DNA of 9,523 nucleotides, taken from JAYWIG01 sp043789035. GTDB lineage: Bacteria; Pseudomonadota; Gammaproteobacteria; Burkholderiales; Burkholderiaceae_E. Position 1 is the first letter of the stretch, and each line of letters begins with the position of its first letter. Where the stretch lies: positions 1-9,523 of the forward strand of contig JAYWIG010000249.1 of the NCBI GenBank assembly GCA_043789035.1, written 5' to 3'. A program made the translations under genes and the position numbers. Under the pieces are notes generated by a model. That model was not told the origin of the DNA, ran no database searches, and saw only the letters and a list, made by a program, of their open reading frames with translations. Positions 1 to 7,263 of the stretch are shown piece after piece.

Positions 1-619
1 CATAAAAATCGGCCAGCTCTTGCGCGAAATCGAAATACTGTTCAACCAGCAAAATGCCCATCGTGCCTCTATCGGCAAGCATACGAATAACTCGGCCAAT
101 ATCTTTAATAATCGAGGGCTGAATACCCTCGGTGGGTTCATCTAACACGAGCAATTTTGGTTTGGCTACCAAGGCGCGAGCAATCGCAAGTTGTTGCTGT
201 TGGCCGCCAGACAAATCGCCACCACGCCGATGCAGCATTTGCTTCAACACAGGAAACAACTCATAAATCTCCGGGTCGATTTTGGTACTGCCTGGCAAGT
301 AAGCTAGCCCCATGCGAATGTTCTCTTCCACTGTAAGACGCGAGAAAATTTCACGGCCCTGCGGAACGAATCCAATGCCTGCACGTACCCGCTCAAACGA
401 TGTGTATTTGTTAATGGATTGCCCGTTTAAGGCGATGTCACCATTTTTAATTGGCACCACACCCATTAGCGATTTGAGTAAGGTAGTTTTACCCACGCCG
501 TTGCGCCCCAGCACGCAGGTGACTTTTCCCATTTGCACATTCAGCGACACCTCACGCAAGATGTGGCTGCCGCCGTAGAACTGGTTTACTTTTTGAATAT
601 TCAATAAATCAGCGCCCAA
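1..619 (-). CDS. urtE: Urea ABC transporter ATP-binding subunit UrtE (3' end cut by window edge)
   Basis: One of the two ATPases that power urea import; it acts on the cytoplasmic face of the UrtBC permease. About 206 codons are visible, and the family is usually around 230 residues, so only the C-terminal tail is missing off the left edge. Visible motifs are Walker A GRNGVGKTT (about residues 38-46), Q-loop around VPQGRE (85-90), signature LSGGQQQQ (136-143), Walker B LLVLDEP (156-162) and VEQY (192-195), where Q replaces the usual H-loop histidine, as is normal in LivF/UrtE proteins. The N-terminal NQFYGGSHIL stretch is typical of UrtE. I chose the TTG at 619 because GGAGG sits six bases upstream inside the end of urtD. 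An in-frame TTG at 604 is the alternative and would drop five residues. The chosen start overlaps urtD by 11 bases, which suggests translational coupling. Confidence 0.93.
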   Translation of the reverse strand, partial: MGADLLNIQKVNQFYGGSHILREVSLNVQMGKVTCVLGRNGVGKTTLLKSLMGVVPIKNGDIALNGQSINKYTSFERVRAGIGFVPQGREIFSRLTVEENIRMGLAYLPGSTKIDPEIYELFPVLKQMLHRRGGDLSGGQQQQLAIARALVAKPKLLVLDEPTEGIQPSIIKDIGRVIRMLADRGTMGILLVEQYFDFAQELADFY

Positions 620-1505
620 GGTACACCTCCACAACTTTATCGTTCGCCTGAACTTGTGCGAGCGAACCTTCTGCCAGCACACTGCCTTCATGCAACACCG
701 TTACTTTTTTCTTCTCCGGGTTTTTGCCTTGTGTGGTTAAGCGCTCGATAAAGCTCATATCATGTTCAACAACCACTAACGAGTGTGAGCCTTCCAAGGA
801 TAGGAACAACTCTGCGGTTCTTTCTGTTTCTTGATCAGTCATACCAGCTACTGGCTCATCAAGTAGTAACAGCTTCGGATCCTGAATCAACAACATGCCA
901 ATTTCCAGCCACTGTTTTTGGCCATGCGATAGCAAGCCAGCCACGCGCCCTGCTTCGCTACGCAAGTGAATTAAATCTAAGGTAGAGGCGATGCGATCTA
1001 AATCATGAGAGCCAAGCTTGGCAAACAGTACCGCATTGGCTTTACGGTCTTTGCTCAACGATAGTTCTAAGTTTTCGAACACGCTGAGTTGCTCAAATAC
1101 CGTCGGCTTTTGAAACTTTCGGCCAACGCCGACTTGGGCAATATCGCTTTCCCTCATGCGAAGCAAATCAACTGTGGAGCCGAAAAACACACTGCCTTCA
1201 TCGGGTTTGGTTTTGCCGGTAATCACATCCATCATGGTGGTTTTACCCGCGCCGTTTGGCCCGATGATGCAGCGCATTTCGCCGTTATTGATCGTAAGTG
1301 ATAAATTGTTCAGCGCCTTAAAGCCGTCGAAGCTCACGCTAATGCTATCGACATACAAAACGACACCTTGAGTGGTATCAAGCGCTTTAGAGCTACCGAT
1401 ACGACCATAGCTTGCGGCACCATCACCGCCGCCGGTTGCATTTTGTTTTTTTAGCAGATGATCGGAATAAGCTTTAGCTCCTTGCTTGAGTAATTCCGGT
1501 GTCAT
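609..1505 (-). CDS. urtD: Urea ABC transporter ATP-binding subunit UrtD
   Basis: The second ATPase of the urea importer (LivG-like), 298 residues. An N-terminal extension of about 45 residues precedes the ABC domain, as is common in UrtD. The domain opens with VLYVDSISVSFDGFKALNNL (49-68). Motifs are Walker A GPNGAGKTT (82-90), signature LSHGQKQ (192-198, the family's usual variant of LSGGQ), Walker B LLLLDEP (212-218) and H-loop VEHDM (246-250). GGGAG lies seven bases upstream of the ATG, and the ATG overlaps the urtC stop as ATGA. One oddity is a short polar insert, about TTQGKNPEKK (257-266), between the H-loop helix and the VTVLHEG strand, where relatives have a much shorter link. The reading frame is intact, so this is a length variation and not damage. 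Confidence 0.95.
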   Translation of the reverse strand: MTPELLKQGAKAYSDHLLKKQNATGGGDGAASYGRIGSSKALDTTQGVVLYVDSISVSFDGFKALNNLSLTINNGEMRCIIGPNGAGKTTMMDVITGKTKPDEGSVFFGSTVDLLRMRESDIAQVGVGRKFQKPTVFEQLSVFENLELSLSKDRKANAVLFAKLGSHDLDRIASTLDLIHLRSEAGRVAGLLSHGQKQWLEIGMLLIQDPKLLLLDEPVAGMTDQETERTAELFLSLEGSHSLVVVEHDMSFIERLTTQGKNPEKKKVTVLHEGSVLAEGSLAQVQANDKVVEVYLGR

Positions 1506-2632
1506 GGTTTTGCTCCCGCAGAACTTCTCTTATCGCGCATTTGGCGAACAAACCCGACGATGCCATGTGGCAAATACAAGGTCACCAAAATAAACAATGC
1601 ACCTAAGAAATACAACCAGTATTCTGGAGAGGCTACTGTGAACCAACTCTTGGCACCGTTCACAAAAAACGCCCCAACAATTGGGCCGATTAAACTAGCT
1701 CGACCACCGACCGCCGTCCAAATAGCAATTTCGATACTTGCGGCAGGGGACATTTCACCAGGGTTAATAATACCCACTTGCGGCACATACAAAGCACCCG
1801 CAACGGCGCACATGACCGCACTCGCTACCCAAATACTAAGCTTGTACCCTAGTGGGTTATAGCCACAAAACATCGCTCGATTTTCTGCATCGCGAATCGC
1901 TTGTAGCACTCGGCCATATTTGCTGTTGACTACCCAACGGGCGGCTAAATAGAAACCGATCAGCGTCAAGCCGGTAATCACAAACAACACCATGCGAGTC
2001 GAAGGCACCGCAATCGGAATATTTAGTAGCCGTTTGAAATCGGTAAAGCCATTGTTGCCGCCAAAGCCGGTTTCGTTTCTGAAAAACAAAAGCATGGTGG
2101 CAAACGTCAGGGCCTGAGTAATGATGGAAAAGTACACGCCTTTAATGCGTGAGCGAAAGGCGAAAAAGCCGAACACCAACGCAAGTAAACCAGGTACCAA
2201 GACAACCAGCATCATCTGCAAAATGAATGAATCGCTAAATGTCCAGTGCCAAGGTAGCACCTTCCAATCGAGGAACACCATAAAGTCTGGTAAGTCGCTT
2301 TTGTAGTTACCGTCGCGGCCAATCTGCCGCATCAAGTACATGCCCATACCGTAACCGCCAAGCGCAAAAAACACGCCATGGCCCAAACTCAAAATGCCGG
2401 TGTAGCCCCAGATTAAATCCATGGCCAACGCGCAGATGGCGTAACACATGATTTTGCCGATAAGAGTGACATAGAAGTCAGACAGATGAAATACACTACC
2501 TTGTGGAACCACTAAATTCAGTATCGGAACCAGAATTGCCACCACAGCTAATGCAAGCACTACACCCAACCTACCCTGAGCGCTCAGCAATAGGCCTCGG
2601 CTAGAAAGCGCTGCAAGATCTTGCGTACTCAT
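1502..2632 (-). CDS. urtC: Urea ABC transporter permease UrtC
   Basis: Inner-membrane permease of the LivM type, 376 residues, the expected UrtC length. It should pair with UrtB to form the urea channel. Hydrophobic segments are spread along the whole chain, starting at about 22-43. Family landmarks include GYTGILSLGHGVFFALGGY (76-94), GFGGNNGFTD (189-198) and an EAA-like cytoplasmic loop, SKYGRVLQAIRDAENRA (237-253), which should contact the ATPases. The C-terminus is basic (RQMRDKRSSAGAKP), as expected for a cytoplasmic tail. AAGGAG lies nine bases before the ATG, and that ATG overlaps the urtB stop as ATGA. These features indicate a polycistronic message with translational coupling. Confidence 0.95.
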   Translation of the reverse strand: MSTQDLAALSSRGLLLSAQGRLGVVLALAVVAILVPILNLVVPQGSVFHLSDFYVTLIGKIMCYAICALAMDLIWGYTGILSLGHGVFFALGGYGMGMYLMRQIGRDGNYKSDLPDFMVFLDWKVLPWHWTFSDSFILQMMLVVLVPGLLALVFGFFAFRSRIKGVYFSIITQALTFATMLLFFRNETGFGGNNGFTDFKRLLNIPIAVPSTRMVLFVITGLTLIGFYLAARWVVNSKYGRVLQAIRDAENRAMFCGYNPLGYKLSIWVASAVMCAVAGALYVPQVGIINPGEMSPAASIEIAIWTAVGGRASLIGPIVGAFFVNGAKSWFTVASPEYWLYFLGALFILVTLYLPHGIVGFVRQMRDKRSSAGAKP

Positions 2633-4266
2633 GCTTCAGCACTCCTTCCCTTGAGCGCAAACATTCCCTGCGGGCGCTTTTGAATGAAGATCACGATCAG
2701 CACCAACACCATGATTTTGGCCAGCACCGCCCCTTGCCACCCTTCGAGCAATTTATTGATAATGCCAAGACCCAAGGCAGCATAAACAGTACCTGCGAGT
2801 TGCCCCACACCTCCAAGCACCACCACCATAAAGGCATCGACAATATAGCTTTGCCCAAGGTCTGGGCCAACGTTACCGACTTGAGTCAGCGCGCAGCCAG
2901 CAAGACCAGCAATGCCCGCACCTAAAGAAAACGCATAGGTATCAATACGGGCCGTGTTGACGCCCACACACGAAGCCATTGACCGGTTTTGTGTCACGGC
3001 ACGCACAAACAAACCCAATCGAGTCTTGTTCACCAACAGCGTAATGCCAATCAACACCATTAACGCAAAAACAATAATAGCTATTCGGTTGTACGGCAGC
3101 GTTAAGTTACTTAACACCTCGAACCCACCAGACAACCAACTCGGGTTTTCTACTTGCACATTCTGCGCACCAAAGATGGTCCGCACAGTTTGCATGAGCA
3201 CCAAGCTTATACCCCAGGTCGCCAGCAGCGTTTCGAGTGGCCTACCGTATAGAAAGCGAATCACGGTTCGTTCGAGCAGTGCACCAACCAAAGCAGCTGC
3301 GAGAAACGAGACGGGTATCGCCAACAGAATGTAGTAATCGAATGCGGCAGGCGCATAGGATTTGAATAGGTTTTGAATGACATAGGTTGCATAGGCACCA
3401 ATCATCATGAGCTCGCCGTGAGCCATGTTGATCACCCCCATTAAGCCGTAGGTAATTGCTAAACCTAGAGCGACCAACAGCAAGATCGAGCCCAAACTCG
3501 CGCCGGTAAACAATACCCCTAAACGCTCACCCCATGCCAAGCGAGATTCAACACTCACCATGGCTTTGTTAAGCTCTGTGCGTACGTCAATATCTTGTTC
3601 GCCATCCTTGGCTAGGCGTTCAGTGAGCAAAGTCTTCACACCCGCATTATTACTTGCACCTAGGGCTTTGGCAGCATCGATGCGTTTGCTTTTATCGCTA
3701 GATGTCACCAAGGCAACTGCCCGAAGCTGGCCGATTTGTTCTTTGAGTGCGGCGTCCTTTTCAGAGGCAAAGGCCTTCTCTAAAAGTGGCAGCTTACTTT
3801 CATCAATTTTATCTTTTAGCTCTTTCAGAGCTTTCGCCCGAATCGATTGCTCTGGCGAAAACAATCCAAGAGCGGCTTTAGCGGCTTCTAGCTCACTACG
3901 CATACGGTTGTTATTCACAACATCTTCAGCACCATCTGGCAACTTCGCAGCAATACCAGCAACGTCAGTCACCTTATCGCCTTTCACGAAAAACACTTTG
4001 CCGCCTGCAACCTTTACCTCATCGGCTAGAAGCTGATCGACAAAACCTGCAAGCGTTACGTCCGCATCAATCGCGGCTTTGTTCAAGGCGGCGATACGCG
4101 AATCGACTTCACCACTGGCGATTGCAAGCGCGACTTCTGGGGATAGCGCAAGCGCCCCCCGTGACAGTAAACCAGCAATCAAAGTCAATATGAATACGGC
4201 GAGCAGACGTAAGCAGCGAGTTTTCCAACCCGACATTCTTTTCAGTGCCCTCAGTGGGATCGCCAT
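2629..4266 (-). CDS. urtB: Urea ABC transporter permease UrtB with N-terminal periplasmic domain
   Basis: LivH-type inner-membrane permease, about 545 residues from the chosen start. Unlike plain LivH it has a cleavable-looking signal peptide (basic start, hydrophobic core, GALA at about 37-40). A charged, mostly helical domain of roughly 200 residues follows before the membrane domain at about 253. This two-part layout is typical of proteobacterial UrtB. Permease landmarks are GLMGVINMAHGE (about 274-285), the EAA-like loop TRLGLFVRAVTQNRSMA (about 415-431) and VVLGGVGQLAGT (about 482-493). The frame is open to a TTG at 4335, but that lies beside the terminator and has no ribosome site. The ATG at 4266 has AGGA about 11 bases upstream and gives a sensible signal peptide. 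An ATG at 4236 would also give one, so the exact start is uncertain. Confidence 0.93.
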   Translation of the reverse strand: MAIPLRALKRMSGWKTRCLRLLAVFILTLIAGLLSRGALALSPEVALAIASGEVDSRIAALNKAAIDADVTLAGFVDQLLADEVKVAGGKVFFVKGDKVTDVAGIAAKLPDGAEDVVNNNRMRSELEAAKAALGLFSPEQSIRAKALKELKDKIDESKLPLLEKAFASEKDAALKEQIGQLRAVALVTSSDKSKRIDAAKALGASNNAGVKTLLTERLAKDGEQDIDVRTELNKAMVSVESRLAWGERLGVLFTGASLGSILLLVALGLAITYGLMGVINMAHGELMMIGAYATYVIQNLFKSYAPAAFDYYILLAIPVSFLAAALVGALLERTVIRFLYGRPLETLLATWGISLVLMQTVRTIFGAQNVQVENPSWLSGGFEVLSNLTLPYNRIAIIVFALMVLIGITLLVNKTRLGLFVRAVTQNRSMASCVGVNTARIDTYAFSLGAGIAGLAGCALTQVGNVGPDLGQSYIVDAFMVVVLGGVGQLAGTVYAALGLGIINKLLEGWQGAVLAKIMVLVLIVIFIQKRPQGMFALKGRSAEA

Positions 4267-4281
4267 TTGGATTTTTATCCT

Positions 4282-4323
4282 ATTTATAGTTATATCAGTC
4301 AACTGCGCAGTCAACTTGTCAAC
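4282..4323 (-). promoter_or_regulatory. Repeat-bearing leader of urtB, possible internal promoter
   Basis: Between the hairpin after urtA and the urtB start lie three copies of GTCAAC (plus strand, at 4298-4303, 4310-4315 and 4318-4323). Read on the minus strand these are TTGAC boxes, one of them the full TTGACA at 4322-4317. Two copies extend to CAGTCAACT (4296-4304 and 4308-4316) and flank a perfect 10-bp palindrome, ACTGCGCAGT (4302-4311). AT-rich TATAAC (4294-4289) and TATAAAT (4288-4282) follow. No TTGAC/TATAA pair has an ideal 16-18 base spacing (the closest are 14, 20 and 22), so a plain sigma-70 promoter is not proved. The repeats could instead be an operator. Confidence 0.35.
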
Positions 4324-4344
4324 CAACAGAAACAATTAAAGCAG

Positions 4345-4393
4345 AAAAAAAGGGCTGCAATACTGTCGAATTACTTCCACAGCATGCAGCCCT
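4345..4393 (-). terminator. Intrinsic terminator or attenuator between urtA and urtB
   Basis: On the minus strand a 9-bp perfect stem, AGGGCTGCA / TGCAGCCCT (4393-4385 with 4359-4351), closes on a loop that contains a further 4-bp stem (CTGT/ACAG). A run of T follows directly (4351-4345). It begins 33 bases after the urtA stop. This is the classic form of a rho-independent terminator. Its place inside the operon suggests partial termination, giving more urtA than urtBCDE message, as often seen for ABC binding-protein genes. Confidence 0.85.
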
Positions 4394-4426
4394 AACGCTC
4401 TGAGATCGCTAGTGGTACTGCTTAGA

Positions 4427-5695
4427 TTACTTCTTCTCTGGCTCGTCTTTTTTCTTGTCGTTACCAGCGATGAATGGGCTCCATGGGTTGGCACGAACTG
4501 GGCCTGAGGTTTTCCATACCACGTTGAACTGGCCGTCTGCCTTGATTTCGCCAATGAATACTGGCTTATGTAAGTGATGGTTTTTCATGTCCATTGTTGA
4601 GGTGAAACCGCCTGGTGCTTTGAAGGTTTGGCCAGCCATTGCAGCAATCACTTTGTCAGTGTCCGTGCTCTTGGCTTTTTCAACCGCTTGCTTCCACATG
4701 TAGATGCCAATGTAGGTTGCTTCCATGGGGTCATTCGTCAATGGCTTGTCTTTATGACCAGCTAAGCCTTTAGCTTTTGCATAGTCAGCCCATTTCTTTG
4801 TGAACTCAGTATTGGCTGGGCTCTTGATGCTCATGAAATAGTTCCATGCAGCCAAGTGGCCGACGAGTGGCTTAGTATCCACGCCGCGCAATTCTTCTTC
4901 ACCAACCGAGAATGCAACTACCGGCACATCAGTCGCCTTCAAGCCTTGATTACCCAACTCTTTGTAGAAAGGAACGTTCGAATCGCCATTGATGGTCGAT
5001 ACAACCGCTGTCTTTTTACCTTCGGACGAAAACTTCTTGATCTTGCCGATGATTGTCTGATAGTCAGAGTGGCCAAATGGCGTGTACTCTTCCATGATGT
5101 CCGCGTCAGCAACGCCCTTGCTCTTCAAGAATGAACGCAAGATTTTGTTGGTGGTACGTGGGTAAACATAATCGGTACCCAAAAGTACCCAACGCTTAGC
5201 TGAGCCACCATCTTTGCTCATCAAATACTCAACCGCAGGAATTGCCTGCTGGTTCGGTGCAGCACCCGTATAGAACACGTTCTTCGACAGCTCTTCGCCT
5301 TCGTATTGAACTGGGTAGAACAACAAGCTGTTCAGCTCTTCGAATACTGGCAACACTGATTTACGCGACACAGATGTCCAGCAACCGAAAGTGACTGCAA
5401 CTTTGTCTTGGCTGATTAATTGCTTGGCTTTTTCAGCAAACAAAGGCCAGTTTGAAGCTGGGTCAACAACTACTGGCTCAAGCTTCTTGCCGAGCACGCC
5501 GCCCTTGGCATTAATCTCATCGATGGCCATCATCGCGACGTCTTTCAGAACAGTTTCTGAAATCGCCATGGTGCCTGAGAGTGAGTGCAATACACCGACC
5601 TTAATCGTACTTTGTGCGTTTGCTGAGGTTGCAGCAAATGCGCCAGATAAAGCGATGGCCGCTGTGAGAGATTTAAGTGCGAAACGACGTTGCAT
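4427..5695 (-). CDS. urtA: Urea ABC transporter substrate-binding protein UrtA
   Basis: Periplasmic type I binding protein that captures urea (or related short amides) and delivers it to UrtBC, 422 residues. It has a signal peptide with basic MQRR, a hydrophobic core and probable cleavage after SANA (residue 27). The mature part starts IKVGVLHSLSGTMAISE, the hallmark of the UrtA/AmiC branch of Leu/Ile/Val-type binding proteins. Further family landmarks are DEINAKGGVLGK (59-70), TFGCWTSVSRKSVLPVFE (102-119) and LLFYPVQYEGEE (124-135). The last ten residues are a lysine-rich polar tail, common in UrtA. AGGAG lies five bases upstream of the ATG. It is the first gene of the operon, behind a sigma-54-type promoter, and is followed by a terminator hairpin. 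Urea is the likely ligand from family identity and operon context; specificity within short amides cannot be read from sequence alone. Confidence 0.96.
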   Translation of the reverse strand: MQRRFALKSLTAAIALSGAFAATSANAQSTIKVGVLHSLSGTMAISETVLKDVAMMAIDEINAKGGVLGKKLEPVVVDPASNWPLFAEKAKQLISQDKVAVTFGCWTSVSRKSVLPVFEELNSLLFYPVQYEGEELSKNVFYTGAAPNQQAIPAVEYLMSKDGGSAKRWVLLGTDYVYPRTTNKILRSFLKSKGVADADIMEEYTPFGHSDYQTIIGKIKKFSSEGKKTAVVSTINGDSNVPFYKELGNQGLKATDVPVVAFSVGEEELRGVDTKPLVGHLAAWNYFMSIKSPANTEFTKKWADYAKAKGLAGHKDKPLTNDPMEATYIGIYMWKQAVEKAKSTDTDKVIAAMAGQTFKAPGGFTSTMDMKNHHLHKPVFIGEIKADGQFNVVWKTSGPVRANPWSPFIAGNDKKKDEPEKK

Positions 5696-5721
5696 GAATG
5701 CTCCTAGTTAGTGAATAGACG

Positions 5722-5798
5722 GTTTAGCCCTCACACTATCTTGCAAAGAGCATGCCAGCTATCTAAAAAAGAAAACCAACGTCATAAACGGGCTAAAC
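5722..5798. repeat. 9-bp inverted repeat flanking the urtA promoter
   Basis: GTTTAGCCC at 5722-5730 is matched by its exact reverse complement GGGCTAAAC at 5790-5798, with centres 68 bp apart. The arms bracket the -24/-12 promoter. The inner arm starts at about the predicted transcript start, and the outer arm overlaps the NtrC-like dyad. This could be a paired operator or chance. No function is assigned. Confidence 0.4.
5742..5757 (-). promoter_or_regulatory. Sigma-54 (-24/-12) promoter of urtABCDE
   Basis: The minus strand reads TGGCATGCTCTTTGCA, which matches the sigma-54 pattern TGGCAy-N5-TTGCw with the required GG-N10-GC spacing (GG at 5756-5755, GC at 5744-5743). The predicted transcript start is near 5731, giving a leader of about 35 bases that ends in AGGAG and the urtA ATG. 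Sigma-54 promoters need an activator; for urea uptake genes the usual one is NtrC under nitrogen limitation. Confidence 0.8.
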
Positions 5799-5812
5799 AC
5801 TGAATCAGTGCA
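5796..5812 (-). promoter_or_regulatory. NtrC-like activator site upstream of urtA
   Basis: The minus strand reads TGCACTGATTCAGTGTT. The left half TGCAC matches the NtrC consensus (TGCAC-N7-GTGCA) exactly, and the right half GTGTT matches at three of five bases. The core CACTGAATCAGTG (5798-5810) is a 13-base perfect dyad. Its centre is about 73 bases upstream of the predicted start, a normal enhancer distance for a sigma-54 promoter. A neighbouring GGTGC at 5823-5819 may extend the bound region. This is a motif match only. Confidence 0.5.
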
Positions 5813-5877
5813 CAAAATCGCACCAACAAACCACATTGCAGGTTCTTATTAGGAGTAATCACAAGAAACCGCACCGA

Positions 5878-7119
5878 TTAAGTACGAGCCACCTGCCCAA
5901 CTTTCCATCCAGTTCGTATTGCTAACCAACAGGCCGCACCAAAAACAATCACCATAAATGGTGCTGCGAGCATATTCAGAAGCGACCAGCCATTGCTATA
6001 CAACAATGCACCTGACGAAGCCGACGACGTGATCATGATGGTAAACACACAAAGATCCGTAAAGCCTTGTACTTTGTTTTTCTCAGATGGTCGATAACAA
6101 GTGGTTAACAAGGTTGTACCGCCGGTGAACATAAAGTTCCAGCCAATACCTAATAACGCTAGGCCGGCTACAAAGTTCATCAATTCCACGCCAGATAGCG
6201 CAATGCCTACAGACAAGAGCATTAACACACAGCCAGTCACAATGACAGGCAATATGCCAAAGCGTTGAATCAAGTTGCCAGTAAAAAGGCCCGGTGCAAA
6301 CATACCGATAACATGAAATTCCAATACCAAAGCCGCAAGTGCATAGGGATGTTTGCAAACATCCATCGCCAGTGGCGTTGCCACCATTAACAGATTCATC
6401 GTTCCATAAGCAAGTGCGGAGCACAGTATCGCAACCCAACAAGCGGGTTGGGCCAGAATCACTTTCAATGGCCTTGCAGGTATATCAGAGATCAAAGCTT
6501 TGGTTGCAGGTAGACGAATCAACTGCGAAAGTAAAAACCCAAGAATCGCGAAGCCCGATAAGGTGAGGTAAGTGCCGGAGAACTGAGTCTCTAACCAAGT
6601 ACGCGACCACTTCGATACTTCAGGCCCCACCACACCACCTAAAATGCCGCCCGCCAAGACGAGCGAAATTGCCTTCGCTTTAAAGCTCGGTTTGTAGGCA
6701 TCAGCCACGTCTGCGGCGGCAAATCGAATGCTGGCACCGAATGCGCTGTAGAAGCCACAGATAAAAGTGGCGACGCACAGCAAACCCAAACTACGTTGGC
6801 TGACCGCATACCAAGCCAGCAAAGCCCCAAAGAACGCAACAACCGATGCGAGTGAGTAGCCGACTCTGCGGCCGTATCGTTTCATAATAGCGGCCGCAGG
6901 CATCGACCACACCGCGCCGCCCAGAACATAGCCCGTGACCGGCAAAGTAGCCATCAGTTTGTTATCGGCCAGTTGGAAGCCGACCAAACCATTGATGGCA
7001 ATCAGGGTGACGTTATTAACTAATAACAGGCCCTGCATGAGCGCTAACAAGCCCACCTGCATTCGGAGGGACGAAAGGCTCCAAGGCGACGCTGTACCGA
7101 AATTTTTATCTATATTCAT
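5878..7119 (-). CDS. Major facilitator superfamily transporter, substrate unknown
   Basis: A 413-residue inner-membrane protein with about 12 hydrophobic segments. The loop after the second segment has a form of MFS motif A (MKRYGRRVGY, 79-88), and GGILGGVVGPE (157-167) resembles motif C. The stretch GIGWNFMFTGGTTLLTTCY (324-342), followed by a polar loop ending KVQGFTD (349-355), is, from memory, characteristic of one bacterial MFS subfamily with no assigned substrate. It is in the same direction as urtA, but 182 bases and the sigma-54 promoter separate them, so co-function is only a guess. No ribosome site is visible before the ATG at 7119; an in-frame ATG at 7062 has none either and would cut the N-terminal tail. 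No clear terminator follows the stop, so read-through into the urt promoter region is possible. Confidence 0.85.
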   Translation of the reverse strand: MNIDKNFGTASPWSLSSLRMQVGLLALMQGLLLVNNVTLIAINGLVGFQLADNKLMATLPVTGYVLGGAVWSMPAAAIMKRYGRRVGYSLASVVAFFGALLAWYAVSQRSLGLLCVATFICGFYSAFGASIRFAAADVADAYKPSFKAKAISLVLAGGILGGVVGPEVSKWSRTWLETQFSGTYLTLSGFAILGFLLSQLIRLPATKALISDIPARPLKVILAQPACWVAILCSALAYGTMNLLMVATPLAMDVCKHPYALAALVLEFHVIGMFAPGLFTGNLIQRFGILPVIVTGCVLMLLSVGIALSGVELMNFVAGLALLGIGWNFMFTGGTTLLTTCYRPSEKNKVQGFTDLCVFTIMITSSASSGALLYSNGWSLLNMLAAPFMVIVFGAACWLAIRTGWKVGQVART

Positions 7120-7204
7120 GCACGAATGTTAGCAGTGCACTGGCCTGCTACGGCTACCCCACCGGTACAGCGATGGTATGCAGTTGAGCAAACAGCTTTA
7201 ACTG

Positions 7205-7234
7205 ATACTGGGTAAAGGCAGCTCAGGCTGTCAA
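7205..7234 (-). promoter_or_regulatory. Possible sigma-70 promoter of the MFS gene
   Basis: A perfect TTGACA at 7234-7229 on the minus strand is followed, 18 bases later, by the weak -10-like CAGTAT (7210-7205). It lies in the 144-base region between the divergent MFS gene and ilvE, about 90 bases from the MFS start codon. The -10 matches only three of six consensus bases. I could not place a convincing ilvE promoter in the same region. Confidence 0.3.
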
Positions 7235-7263
7235 AGTACGCCTTCTTTGAATAGAGGTAACTT

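Noticed and set aside
3560..4036. 158-codon open frame on the plus strand opposite urtB
   Set aside because: It mirrors the codon bias of the urtB periplasmic domain, has a low-complexity Ser/Ala/Leu composition, and has no ribosome site or family features.
609..4266. Leucine/isoleucine/valine (LivHMGF) importer in place of a urea importer
   Set aside because: The order A-B-C-D-E, the UrtB N-terminal domain, the UrtD N-terminal extension and the UrtA hallmark sequences all match the urea system.
4267..4335. Extension of urtB to the TTG at 4335
   Set aside because: It would place 23 extra residues before a normal signal peptide, lies right next to the terminator U-run and has no Shine-Dalgarno sequence. 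The ATG at 4266 is more sensible.
5615..5695. Twin-arginine (Tat) signal in UrtA
   Set aside because: The N-terminus MQRRFALK has two arginines but not the RRxF spacing of the Tat motif. It reads as an ordinary Sec signal, though a relaxed Tat signal cannot be fully excluded.
7120..7263. ilvE leader attenuator or T-box-like element
   Set aside because: I see no run of branched-chain codons in a leader peptide and no terminator hairpin with a U-run. Only short weak inverted repeats are present.
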